From positions 1 to 64,000 of the forward strand of contig JAHAWY010000013.1 in assembly GCA_018385135.1 (NCBI GenBank): a stretch of DNA of 64,000 bases, given 5' to 3'. Source of the stretch: Oscillospiraceae bacterium. Its GTDB lineage: Bacteria; Bacillota; Clostridia; Oscillospirales; Oscillospiraceae. The position numbers and the translations under genes are program-made. Position 1 is the stretch's first letter. Each line of letters starts with the position of its first letter. Positions 17,362-26,805 of the stretch are shown here, piece after piece. Under the pieces are notes generated by a model. The model had not been told where the DNA came from. It did not search any database and saw only the letters and a program-made list of their open reading frames with translations.

Positions 17362-18060
17362 TTAGCTTATGCCGCGGCGGCGCTGGATTTCAACGCGCTG
17401 CTGCGCGAACAAGGCTTGGCAGAGCTTATCGCTCTCTTTCTCGTCCATTTTTTCAAATTCACAGCCGTACAGCCGTCCCGCGACCTGATGCTGCATAACG
17501 CGGCGAACTCGGCAAATAACGGTGAAGCGGTGCGGGCTTTCACCAATACTAAAGCCCGAAACCCTGAGCCTTGAATCGACCTTGAAAAGGCATTTATCAA
17601 CATCAATCGCAAAAAGCAGACCCGAAAGGCTGACGTTTGTCACCGTGCCTTGGTATACGGTATCCACCAGCGTGTCTATTTTATCCTCCTCTTCGAGGGG
17701 GCTTATTCTGGCTGCCGAGTTACTCTTTACTCTGAAATAGCCGCGCCTTTCATGCTCTCCGAGACAGCGCAGCTCGTCAACACGCCAAAACTGGTCATGG
17801 ACGATGTATACTCTGCCAAAAAGCCCTAAAAAGCCGAGCTTTGTATTAACAAGGCTTATTTTTATCTCCGTACCCGGCGTTATCTTTGGCATATCACCGC
17901 CGCCGGAAGCGCTCAACTCAACAGTAAGGCAAGGCTCGGTGCGCACATCCTTTAGTTTGCCGACAGCAATCAGGTCGTTATCCGCCGAATATATCTCGCA
18001 CGCCGAGTCAATATAGTTTACAAGTTTGCCGGGTACCAATTCATCACCGCCGTTCGCCAT
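17362..18060 (-). CDS. PilZ-domain (YcgR-like) c-di-GMP effector
   Basis: ERRGYFRVKSNS (RxxxR) and NVSLSGLLF (N-x-S-x-x-G); N-terminal YcgR-like barrel. Confidence 0.85.
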   Translation of the reverse strand: MANGGDELVPGKLVNYIDSACEIYSADNDLIAVGKLKDVRTEPCLTVELSASGGGDMPKITPGTEIKISLVNTKLGFLGLFGRVYIVHDQFWRVDELRCLGEHERRGYFRVKSNSAARISPLEEEDKIDTLVDTVYQGTVTNVSLSGLLFAIDVDKCLFKVDSRLRVSGFSIGESPHRFTVICRVRRVMQHQVAGRLYGCEFEKMDEKESDKLCQALFAQQRVEIQRRRGIS

Positions 18061-18098
18061 GCTGGTTTAATAAAAATGATATGCGCTGCAAACGCCTG

Positions 18099-19334
18099 TC
18101 AGCGCGTCGTTTCCTCGCTTGGAGCTGTAAGCTCAGACCAGATCTCGTTGACATACTCGACTGCCTCGATGTATTTGGATTTGATTATATCCTCGCCGAC
18201 CTGAAGCATATCGACATATTGCTGAACTTCCTTCCATTTTCCCTTTTCATAGGCAATGCAGAGCGCGAGCAGCTCACCACACTTGCCCTCCTTGCCCATA
18301 AGACCGTCCTTTAGCTCATCGGAAAGCGGAAGCTGCGCAATAGCGCTGTCTATCGGAACTTCGAGCAGCAGACCGAGGGTCGAAAACATACCAAGCATAT
18401 ATGCCTCTGCACGGGCGATGGGGAAAGAAGGAATAAACTGCGAAACTTCCTGACAAAAAACCGCACGCAGGAAAGAAAGCTTGATAAGCTCATCAGTCAT
18501 GCCGCCGTCATCGGAGAAGCTAAGCAGATATATCCACTGCTTGAGCTGACCGAGTCCAAGGATGGTAAGCGCCTGCTTAACGTCCTTAACCCTGTTCGGC
18601 AGAGCAAAATATGCGGAGTTAACAAGCTTTAAAAGAGAAAACGCAAGCGTAACATCAAGGGAAATTATCTGCGCTATTTCGTCAAAGTCAGGTATTTCCT
18701 TGGAAATCGCCGCCATAAGCCGGAAGAAGTTCGATTGCAGATGATCCATTTTGTGAACCTTGGTCGAAACCATTTCCGAAACGCTCTCACCTTGAATGAA
18801 GTCGCATCCGTAAGCAACGGCAAGCTCTCTTGCCTCGGAGGAATTAATGCCGTAGGCGGCAAGCTGCTTGTTGAAGCTTTTGGCAAGCTTGCACAAAACG
18901 TCGATGCTCTCGCTCTTAATGTCGGAAAAATCAACTTTGATTATGTCTATCTCCGGCAGAACATTCAAAAAACGGCGGTTAAACTCAAAGCCCATTATCG
19001 CCACGCGGTAGCCGTTGCTTTTATAGCGGCTGACGATAGCTTTTGCCTCGGGGTTGACAAGGATGCTCTCCTCGATTTGGATAACAAGCTTTTTCTCATC
19101 AAAAACCCTCGGAATATCTTTCATAAGGAGGTTAGGCGTGAAAGTGAGAAAGCAATCTTTTCCCGCGAGAAAGCTATCAGTATCAAGCTCAGAAAAGAAC
19201 GTGACAATAGTGTTTGCCACGCGAGCATCACGTTTGTTATAAAGAGAGCTTGCATCCTGGTAATATACCAACTCATACGCGGCAAGCTTTTGGTTGCGAT
19301 CCAAAATCGGCTGTCTTACGATATGGGTCTCCAT
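18099..19334 (-). CDS. EAL-HDOD protein (degenerate EAL)
   Basis: VRQPILDRNQKLAAYELVYY plus HDOD-type LASSQSISLDVTLAFSLLKLVNSAYF-like C-terminus (IISLDVTLAFSLLKLVNSAYFALPNRV). Confidence 0.88.
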   Translation of the reverse strand: METHIVRQPILDRNQKLAAYELVYYQDASSLYNKRDARVANTIVTFFSELDTDSFLAGKDCFLTFTPNLLMKDIPRVFDEKKLVIQIEESILVNPEAKAIVSRYKSNGYRVAIMGFEFNRRFLNVLPEIDIIKVDFSDIKSESIDVLCKLAKSFNKQLAAYGINSSEARELAVAYGCDFIQGESVSEMVSTKVHKMDHLQSNFFRLMAAISKEIPDFDEIAQIISLDVTLAFSLLKLVNSAYFALPNRVKDVKQALTILGLGQLKQWIYLLSFSDDGGMTDELIKLSFLRAVFCQEVSQFIPSFPIARAEAYMLGMFSTLGLLLEVPIDSAIAQLPLSDELKDGLMGKEGKCGELLALCIAYEKGKWKEVQQYVDMLQVGEDIIKSKYIEAVEYVNEIWSELTAPSEETTR

Positions 19335-19446
19335 ACCTTTTCCCCCTTTGTTATTGTGAGTCCCGATAAAGCAAGGGCGGTTATTTTGCTTTGATCACCT
19401 TGAACTCTATTTCTAATTCAAGCTCCGGCTTTACATTATATACCAC

Positions 19447-20223
19447 TTATACAAATTCTTCAAGGCAAATACCCATTGAAACCATAGCCGTTGCGTTGAC
19501 CTGACCAACATAGCGGAAGTGCCACGGCTCCCAAAGAATTCCCGTTTCCTTTTCCTTTGCGTTGGGATAGCGCTCAACAAAGCCGTATTTCGCGGCGTTT
19601 TCAATGAGCCATGAATACGCCGGACTCTGCGCAAAGCTCTCGTCAAGCTCGGTAATGCCCGTAGTTAAAAAGTCGATTGCCAAGCCGGTGTGATGCTCGC
19701 TTGCTCCCGGCGGTTGAAGATACCGGTTTGCATATATCCTTGCAGCCTCTTCGCCGTAGCCTTGATTGCGAAAATCGGCACATTTGTTTTCATAAAGGGC
19801 ACGCTGCTCGGCAACATTTCTGTAAGCGGAGCAAGGCGTTAGCACTATCCCCGCCGCCGCCGCGTCATCTATCATTTTTTGAAGCTGCTCGGCAATGCGG
19901 TAGTCCACGCGAACGCCGCCAAGTTCCTTTAGATCCACGGTGAAATCTGCGGGAAGATAGTTATCGCGGTTTACGAGAATGAGCATCCACTCGTCGTTTT
20001 CCTCAACAGCAGGCGAAACTGTCGCCGGCAAGTTCGAGCGGTCTGCTTTGTCCTCCTCTTTGAGACTCAGCGGGTCTATCGTTATCATAACGCCTACAAG
20101 GCAGCAAAGAGAGAAGGAGAAAAGCGACATGGCTATGAGCATTCTTGCCATCCTTTTGTTCTTTAGCCCCTGCTTTCTGGTTTGTTCCTCCTGCTCGAGA
20201 AGCCTGCGGCGATGTTCATTCAA
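19447..20223 (-). CDS. M15-family D-Ala-D-Ala carboxypeptidase (VanY-like), membrane anchored
   Basis: SAYRNVAEQRALYENK, PGASEHHTGLAIDF, EPWHFRYVG. Confidence 0.92.
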   Translation of the reverse strand: MNEHRRRLLEQEEQTRKQGLKNKRMARMLIAMSLFSFSLCCLVGVMITIDPLSLKEEDKADRSNLPATVSPAVEENDEWMLILVNRDNYLPADFTVDLKELGGVRVDYRIAEQLQKMIDDAAAAGIVLTPCSAYRNVAEQRALYENKCADFRNQGYGEEAARIYANRYLQPPGASEHHTGLAIDFLTTGITELDESFAQSPAYSWLIENAAKYGFVERYPNAKEKETGILWEPWHFRYVGQVNATAMVSMGICLEEFV

Positions 20224-20531
20224 GACTCATTACCTCCCCCAACATTTCCAGAGGCGGCGCTCATGCCCTTGAACTTGGCAGCGGCCGAAAGAATGCTGCA
20301 ATAAACCTTAGCGATAATCTCGTAAAGCTCCGCGGGGATATTTTTCCCCACGTCGAGCATACACAGCATTGACGCGACACTGTCGTCCCTGTAAACAGGA
20401 ATGCCCTGCTGCTCGGCAATATTGATGATGCGCTCTGCGACCGAGCCGTAGCCGGAGGCTATTACGACCGGCGCCATGTCCTGCCCGATGTCATATTTGA
20501 GGGCAGCGGCCTTAATATCAGATTTTGACAT
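20220..20531 (-). CDS. FlhB C-terminal-domain homologue (YlqH/FlhX-like)
   Basis: ALKYDIGQDMAPVVIASGYGSVAERIINIAEQQGIPVYRD matches the FlhB autoprotease-domain remnant. Confidence 0.8.
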   Translation of the reverse strand: MSKSDIKAAALKYDIGQDMAPVVIASGYGSVAERIINIAEQQGIPVYRDDSVASMLCMLDVGKNIPAELYEIIAKVYCSILSAAAKFKGMSAASGNVGGGNES

Positions 20532-21996
20532 CGACACCGACCCTCCTGTACGGCAGTGATTTAAAAACCTCCATGAGAGAACGCTCATTATCCAATGGAG
20601 ATACCGAGCTGCTGCCCATGTGGTAGCCCGTCCCGTAAACTATTCTGGGCAAAGCGCGTACAACGCTGTCAAAGCCCTGCTCATAGCCCTTAGGGCAGTA
20701 GAGCGAAAAATCTATCGTATTGTTATAAACCAGAAACTCGGTTTCAAAGCGGCCAACGCCGTCTATATCGATTACCATCAGCAGGTGCAGTCCCTTTTCC
20801 GCCCCCTGCGGGAGATCGCGCTCATCGCATTCGGGATTGATCCAAACCTCGGCGAAAGCGCGCATATCGTCCTGCACAAGCGGAAGAATGAAGTGCAAAA
20901 GCGGGGTGAAGCTGCAAGGCGAGGAAAGCAGGCTATGAAGCATTTTTTCTATTTTAGCGGTATCCGTTGCGCTTAGCTGCTCGCTCTGCGTCTGCCGGGA
21001 GATAAGCTTAATGAGCATGGACATAACGTCGCTGCCATCGTCAGTTCTTCCTTCGGGATTTATGAAGTCAAAGCCATCGGGGGTATTCTTAATGTAGTTT
21101 AGCCCCTCTGAGCCGCGAAGCCGACCAACGAATTTTTCAAACAGCTCGTTAAACACTTTTTTATCCTCTTGGGATAACAGTTGACGAAAGCGGTAAGCGG
21201 ATTCGGCGGCAAAGTCGGTGTTGGAGTTGTATCTGGAGAGGTTATATGTAAGGATGGAGAGAACCTTGCTTATCTTTGACGTAAACAGTATACTATCTTC
21301 AATCTCTTTAATCAAGCCAATAGTTTCTGACTTCAGCGATTGAAATTCCTCTCCCGCGTTTTCCGCTCGAAAACCGGCAATGAGTCTATCGAGCCGTTCG
21401 GAGATGGCTTTGCTTGCGCCGAGCTTCTCTCTGAGAAAGCAGAGGTTATTGGTAATGGATTCAAGAATGTCCTTGTGGTTTCCCATGCTGTTTATGGAGC
21501 GCAGCAGCCGGGCGATAGACTGCTGAACCTCCGGTCTGTCATGCTCCTTTTCGCTGACATACCGCAGAAAGTCAAACAGTTCACCCTTAAAAGCGGTTGA
21601 TTCCTGCTCCTGCCGCTGCATTTCCTCAACAAGCTGCTCAGGTTTGATAAGCAGAGACTCGAAAATGCTTTCTATCTCCTTTGACACGGTGTTGTTGTTT
21701 GCGGGAAGAAGCTTGAAAAGCTCCTCAAGCATAAAAATGTTTTTGAGGTAGGAGGCGGTGACGGTTGGGTCTTTCAGAAGGTCGAGCAGGAGATTAGGAG
21801 CTTCGCCGTTTTCCGGCATACCGTTATTCTGCTTTAAAAGCTCGCTTTGGTTATGCGTTTGGATGACCTTAGTCGTGTTCTGGATGCTGAACGCGCCTGT
21901 CGGGTCAATGCCCGGTTTGGGCATTGCAGCCTGGTTTTTGTTTACCAACGGCGTTGTAACTCGTAAAAACTCCGGCACCGTTTTTCCTCCTCTCAC
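20518..21996 (-). CDS. Flagellar-locus hypothetical protein (FliK-like/YlqG-like)
   Basis: 492 aa; C-terminal LPQGAEKGLHLLMVIDIDGVGRFETEFLVYNNTIDFSLYCP; overlaps the FlhB-like gene. Confidence 0.5.
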   Translation of the reverse strand: MRGGKTVPEFLRVTTPLVNKNQAAMPKPGIDPTGAFSIQNTTKVIQTHNQSELLKQNNGMPENGEAPNLLLDLLKDPTVTASYLKNIFMLEELFKLLPANNNTVSKEIESIFESLLIKPEQLVEEMQRQEQESTAFKGELFDFLRYVSEKEHDRPEVQQSIARLLRSINSMGNHKDILESITNNLCFLREKLGASKAISERLDRLIAGFRAENAGEEFQSLKSETIGLIKEIEDSILFTSKISKVLSILTYNLSRYNSNTDFAAESAYRFRQLLSQEDKKVFNELFEKFVGRLRGSEGLNYIKNTPDGFDFINPEGRTDDGSDVMSMLIKLISRQTQSEQLSATDTAKIEKMLHSLLSSPCSFTPLLHFILPLVQDDMRAFAEVWINPECDERDLPQGAEKGLHLLMVIDIDGVGRFETEFLVYNNTIDFSLYCPKGYEQGFDSVVRALPRIVYGTGYHMGSSSVSPLDNERSLMEVFKSLPYRRVGVDVKI

Positions 21997-22125
21997 GCTT
22001 CTTTATCGTTTTATTATATCATCATACACCAAATATGAAAAGAGTTTCAGCTCATTTCTTGGTCGTTCTATTATTTTTAAGTAAAAATGGCTTCACGATA
22101 ACCGCAATTTTGACATTTTCTTTCA

Positions 22126-22160
22126 TATACTATTGCATTTTTTCAGAAATATAGTATAAA
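22126..22160 (+). promoter_or_regulatory. Putative cheA promoter with inverted repeat
   Basis: TTGCAT (22133) - 16 nt - TATAAA (22155); TATACTAT/ATAGTATA arms at 22126-22133 and 22151-22158. Confidence 0.45.
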
Positions 22161-22216
22161 TAGTATTAGTATGCTGGTGTTTTATATCGACACATATTTT
22201 TGGGGAAGGTGAATTT

Positions 22217-24271
22217 ATGAGTACAGACGATTTCGCAATGGATTCGATGCTTGAGGTTTTCATTCACGAAACTAATGAAATGCTCGAACAGCTCGACGAG
22301 ATACTTCTCGACTCCGAAAGGGCTAAGAGTATCACAGACGAAAACATCAACAGTATATTCAGAATAACACACACAATCAAGGGCTCCGCGGCAATGATGA
22401 GCTTCAACACCATTTCCTCGCTTGCTCACACGGTTGAAGATATTTTTTACCTCCTCAGAGAGGATCCGTCGAAGCTCTCCATCGTATTTGACTCCATCTT
22501 TGACCTCGTATTCCAGGCATCAGACTTTTTCAAGCGTGAGCTTGAGAGCCTGCAAAGCGGCGAATACCACGAGGGCGACGCTTCCGCAATCATAGCCAGC
22601 TTAAAGGAACAGGCAGCAATAATAAAGGGCGAAAAGGCTCCCGAAGCAGCCGATGGCGCAGTCAAGACCGCAGCTTCCGCTGATGAGGATATCCCCGCCG
22701 ACATGGCAAAAATCCGTGTCTTCTTTGAGACCGACTGCGGCATGGAGAACATTCGCGCCTTTATGCTCCTCACCCAGCTTCAAAGCTGCTGCGAGAAGCT
22801 CTCCTCTATCCCCGCAAATCCGGAGGCGGACGCAAATCTCTGCGCCGATATCATCGCTAACGGGTTTATCGTTATCTGCAAGCCGCAGCATTCTCTTGAC
22901 GATGTTATCAAAGCAATAGAAAACGCTCTGAACATAAAATCCTATGAGGTCCTTTCAGACGGCAGCGCACCCGTGGAGGAGGAAAAGTCCGCGGCTCAGA
23001 GTCAAGCCTCTCCCGCAGCCGGCAAAGCCGCACCTATTGCAGACAGCACCGCTGCCGCAGTTGCCAAGGTTGAGGCGAGCAACATCTCCAAGGGAGTTAA
23101 GCAGAGCCTTATCAGCGTTAACCAGACCAAGCTTGACCAGCTTATGGATCTCGTCGGTGAGATCGTTACGGCTGAGTCTATGGTCTCCAGCAACCCCGAC
23201 CTTAAGGGGCTGAGGCTGGACAACTTCACAAAATCCGTACGCGAGCTTCGCAAGCTCACCGACGAGCTTCAAGATATCGTCATGTCCATCCGAATGGTGC
23301 CGCTGCAAAGCACCTTCCACAAGATGGACCGCATCGTACGCGACATGGGCAAAAAGCTCGGCAAGCAGGCAGAGCTTGTTACCGAGGGCGGCGACACCGA
23401 GGTTGACAAGACCATCAACGACGCCATCGTTGACCCGCTCATGCACATGATCCGCAACTCCATGGATCACGCCATTGAAATGCCCGAGGAGCGTGTAAGA
23501 CTCGGCAAGCCCGAAATGGGTACGGTTTCCCTCACCGCCAAAAACACCGGCGGGGAGATCCTTATCACCGTTGCCGACGACGGCGCGGGTCTTGACCCGG
23601 AAAAGCTTCTCGCCAAGGCGAAAGCAAACGGCATTCTCACCAAGCCCGAAAGCGCGTATACCGAAAAGGAAATATTCAACCTTATCATGCTGCCGGGCTT
23701 CTCCACCAACAAGCAGGTAACGGAATACTCAGGCAGAGGCGTCGGCATGGACGTTGTTAAGAAGAACCTTGAGCAGGTCGGCGGTACTATCTCCATTGCA
23801 AGTGAAAAGGGCAAGGGAACTACCTTCACCATCAAGATCCCGCTCACTCTCGCCATTGTTGACGGCATGAACATCGCAGTCGGCGACAACATCTTCACCG
23901 TCCCGATTACAGCCATCCGCCAGTCCTTCAAGATTTCCGACGAATCCCAGATCATCGTCAACGCCGACGGCTCGGAGATGATTGTTCTTCGCGGCGACTG
24001 CTATCCGATCTACCGACTGCGTGATCTCTACAATATCGAGTCCGGCACGGATGTTGTCACCGAGGGCATTATGATTCAGGTGGACAGCAACAGCTCCGGC
24101 TTTTGCATCTTCGCCGACGAGCTGCTCGGTGAGTATCAGGTCGTCGTCAAGCCCTTCCCGATATTCCTTAACAAATACGACCTTAAAAATCACGGCCTTT
24201 CCGGCTGCAGCGTTCTCGGTGACGGCAGCATAAGCCTAATTCTGGACGTAAACAGTCTCACAAACGACTGA
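22217..24271 (+). CDS. cheA: Chemotaxis histidine kinase CheA
   Basis: Hpt FRITHTIKGSAAMMSF, NSMDHAIEMPEER, GRGVGMDVVKKN, C-terminal CheW-like domain. Confidence 0.96.
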   Translation: MSTDDFAMDSMLEVFIHETNEMLEQLDEILLDSERAKSITDENINSIFRITHTIKGSAAMMSFNTISSLAHTVEDIFYLLREDPSKLSIVFDSIFDLVFQASDFFKRELESLQSGEYHEGDASAIIASLKEQAAIIKGEKAPEAADGAVKTAASADEDIPADMAKIRVFFETDCGMENIRAFMLLTQLQSCCEKLSSIPANPEADANLCADIIANGFIVICKPQHSLDDVIKAIENALNIKSYEVLSDGSAPVEEEKSAAQSQASPAAGKAAPIADSTAAAVAKVEASNISKGVKQSLISVNQTKLDQLMDLVGEIVTAESMVSSNPDLKGLRLDNFTKSVRELRKLTDELQDIVMSIRMVPLQSTFHKMDRIVRDMGKKLGKQAELVTEGGDTEVDKTINDAIVDPLMHMIRNSMDHAIEMPEERVRLGKPEMGTVSLTAKNTGGEILITVADDGAGLDPEKLLAKAKANGILTKPESAYTEKEIFNLIMLPGFSTNKQVTEYSGRGVGMDVVKKNLEQVGGTISIASEKGKGTTFTIKIPLTLAIVDGMNIAVGDNIFTVPITAIRQSFKISDESQIIVNADGSEMIVLRGDCYPIYRLRDLYNIESGTDVVTEGIMIQVDSNSSGFCIFADELLGEYQVVVKPFPIFLNKYDLKNHGLSGCSVLGDGSISLILDVNSLTND

Positions 24272-24336
24272 TCCCTCAAGGAAAAGCACGGCAGACGCAA
24301 AAAGCGGCAAATCACAAGAAAGGATAGGTCTAAACT

Positions 24337-24816
24337 ATGGCTAATACGGAAACAACCGCAAATTCCGTCAGCATCGACGGACTTACAGACAGATATCTCC
24401 TCTTCAAAATAGACGATGCAAACTATGGTCTCCCGCTGTCTCTCGCCATCGAAATCATAACCATCCAGTCAATAACAAAGCTTCCCCGCGTGGCAAGCTA
24501 CGTCAAGGGAATAGTCAATCTGCGCGGCAAGGTCATTCCCGTTCTTGACGTTCGCGCAAAGCTCGGTCTGCCCGAGCACGAGTATGACGATAAGACCTGC
24601 ATCATCGTTCTTGACATTCACGATATGCACGTCGGTCTCATTGTCGATATGGTATCGGAGGTTGCCTCCGCTCTGCCCGAACAGCTTATGCCGCCCCCGA
24701 AGAACGACAAAGCAGCAACCTATATCGCCTCTGTTTTTCAGAAGGACGATAAGATCATCCTAAACCTCGACTGCGAAGACTTCTTCAAGGACGACCTTGA
24801 GCAGACTCGGGTTTAA
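24337..24816 (+). CDS. cheW: Chemotaxis protein CheW
   Basis: YLLFKIDDANYGLPLSLAIEII, VKGIVNLRGKVIPVLDVRAKLGLP. Confidence 0.95.
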   Translation: MANTETTANSVSIDGLTDRYLLFKIDDANYGLPLSLAIEIITIQSITKLPRVASYVKGIVNLRGKVIPVLDVRAKLGLPEHEYDDKTCIIVLDIHDMHVGLIVDMVSEVASALPEQLMPPPKNDKAATYIASVFQKDDKIILNLDCEDFFKDDLEQTRV

Positions 24817-24835
24817 TTAGCGAAAGGTAACCCAT

Positions 24836-25672
24836 ATGAATTACGATGAGGCATGCTCCATAGTTCGTCTGAGCGACAGTGAATTTGAGTTTATTGTTGA
24901 TTTTGTCAGCAAGCGTTACGGCATTGACCTGTCGCAAAAGCGCCGTCTTATCGAGGCGCGTCTTGCAGGCGAGTTGAAAAGCAACGGTTTTGACAACTAT
25001 GCTCAATATATCAACGCGCTCAAAAGTGACCCGACCTCCGAAAAGGTCGAAACCTTTATCAACAAAATAACGACGAACTATTCCTACTTTTCAAGAGAGA
25101 CGGACCACTACGATTTTCTCGCAAACACGGTCATTGCCTCTCTGTCGCAGGCAAAAAAGACAAGCATCAAGGTATGGAGCGCCGGATGCTCAACAGGCGA
25201 GGAGCCGTATAATATCGCCATGGCGATAGACAGCGCCCTCGGAATAAAGCGCAACCTATGGAACGTATCCATCGTGGCTACGGACGTGTCAACGCGCGCC
25301 CTTGCAGTGGCGAAAAAGGGTGTCTACCCGGAAAGCGAGCTTAATGTAATGCCCCCGGCATGGAAGGCAAATTACATGGTAAAGCAGCCCGACGGCAACT
25401 ATAAAGTTGCAGACAGCATTAGGAACAAGGTCTCTTTCAGCCAGTTTAACCTCATGACACCCTTTTTCCCAAAAAACACCTATGACGTAGTTTTCTGCCG
25501 CAACGTGATGATTTATTTCAAGCCCGCCACGACCCAGGAAATCGTCAAAAAATTCTATCAATCCACCGTTGAGGGCGGATATCTTTTCATAGGACACTCC
25601 GAAACCATCAGCAGACTGGATAACGACTACACCTACATTTCTCCCTCGATATATAGAAAGCTTAAAAAGTAA
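24836..25672 (+). CDS. cheR: CheR methyltransferase
   Basis: NYSYFSRETDHYDFL, VWSAGCSTGEEPYNIAM, DVVFCRNVMIYF. Confidence 0.96.
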   Translation: MNYDEACSIVRLSDSEFEFIVDFVSKRYGIDLSQKRRLIEARLAGELKSNGFDNYAQYINALKSDPTSEKVETFINKITTNYSYFSRETDHYDFLANTVIASLSQAKKTSIKVWSAGCSTGEEPYNIAMAIDSALGIKRNLWNVSIVATDVSTRALAVAKKGVYPESELNVMPPAWKANYMVKQPDGNYKVADSIRNKVSFSQFNLMTPFFPKNTYDVVFCRNVMIYFKPATTQEIVKKFYQSTVEGGYLFIGHSETISRLDNDYTYISPSIYRKLKK

Positions 25673-25688
25673 GGAGGGATGCCCGTTT

Positions 25689-26747
25689 ATGCCGATCAAG
25701 GTTTTGGTCGTGGACGACTCGATTGTGTACAGGACAAAGCTTCAGCTCTCGCTGAGCAAGTGCAGCGATATCAAGGTCGTCGCCTGTGCTACCAGCGCAG
25801 AGGAAGCTTTAAAAAAGACAAGCTGGTATTCCCCCGATGTCATTACGCTCGATATGGAGATGCCCAATATGGACGGCATAGACTTCTTATCAAAATTCGT
25901 GTCTGAGCATTCACAGCCTGTCATCGTAGTCAGTTCGACCAAGGAAAAATCGGCGGAGTCCCTGAAGCATGGCGCATTCGACTATGTTTGCAAGCCGGAG
26001 CTAGGCTTGACTTCAGTTAACAATGACTCGTTCATTTCAAAGCTTGCAGACACTATTCGTGCTGCGGCAAGATCAGTTGAAAACACTGATACTGTGCAAG
26101 AGCACCACGCGCTGCCTCTCCCCGTTCAAAGCGCAAGTCTCCCCAAGGCTCAGCTTCCGCCAATACGCAACAACATGATAATTGCCATCGGCGCTTCTAC
26201 AGGCGGAACGGAGGCAATTATCCAGGTGGTCAAAAATCTGCCGGAGAATACCCCTCCCGTGCTGATAGTCCAGCATATGCCTCCTAAATTTACGCAGCTT
26301 TACGCAGAGCGTCTTAATTCCATCTGCAAAATGCGCGTCAAGGAAGCGCAGGACAACGACCGCGTTCTTGCCGGTCAAATCATCATAGGCGAGGGCGGCA
26401 AGCAGATGACCCTCAAGAAGGACAGTCGCGGCTACTATATTCGCAGTGTTCCCGGCGAAAAGGTCAGCGGTCACTGCCCTTCGGTTGACGTTCTCTTTAA
26501 AAGCGTTGCTGAAATCGCGGGCAAAAATTCCATCGGCGTCATCCTCACCGGCATGGGAGCGGACGGCGCGCGCGGCATAACCGATATGCGTCAAAAGGGC
26601 GCTTTCACCGTAGGTCAAAACAAAGAGACCTGCGTGGTTTACGGTATGCCGATGGAGGCGTTTAAGCTCGGCGGCATAACAAAGCAGCTTCCGCTTGAGA
26701 GCATCTCAACGAGCATATTAAACCACCTTTCAAAAAACGAAAAATAA
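25689..26747 (+). CDS. cheB: CheB methylesterase
   Basis: Receiver domain (VLVVDDSIVYR) plus IAIGASTGGTEAI, LIVQHMP, ILTGMGADGARG. Confidence 0.96.
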   Translation: MPIKVLVVDDSIVYRTKLQLSLSKCSDIKVVACATSAEEALKKTSWYSPDVITLDMEMPNMDGIDFLSKFVSEHSQPVIVVSSTKEKSAESLKHGAFDYVCKPELGLTSVNNDSFISKLADTIRAAARSVENTDTVQEHHALPLPVQSASLPKAQLPPIRNNMIIAIGASTGGTEAIIQVVKNLPENTPPVLIVQHMPPKFTQLYAERLNSICKMRVKEAQDNDRVLAGQIIIGEGGKQMTLKKDSRGYYIRSVPGEKVSGHCPSVDVLFKSVAEIAGKNSIGVILTGMGADGARGITDMRQKGAFTVGQNKETCVVYGMPMEAFKLGGITKQLPLESISTSILNHLSKNEK

Positions 26748-26765
26748 CCCCCCGACCTGTTATAA

Positions 26766-26797
26766 TAAAGCGGAGAGATACAATATCTCTCCGCTTT
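26766..26797. terminator. Convergent terminator cheB/obg
   Basis: AAAGCGGAGAGATACAATATCTCTCCGCTTTT. Confidence 0.85.
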
Positions 26798-26805
26798 TAT
26801 GCTGT

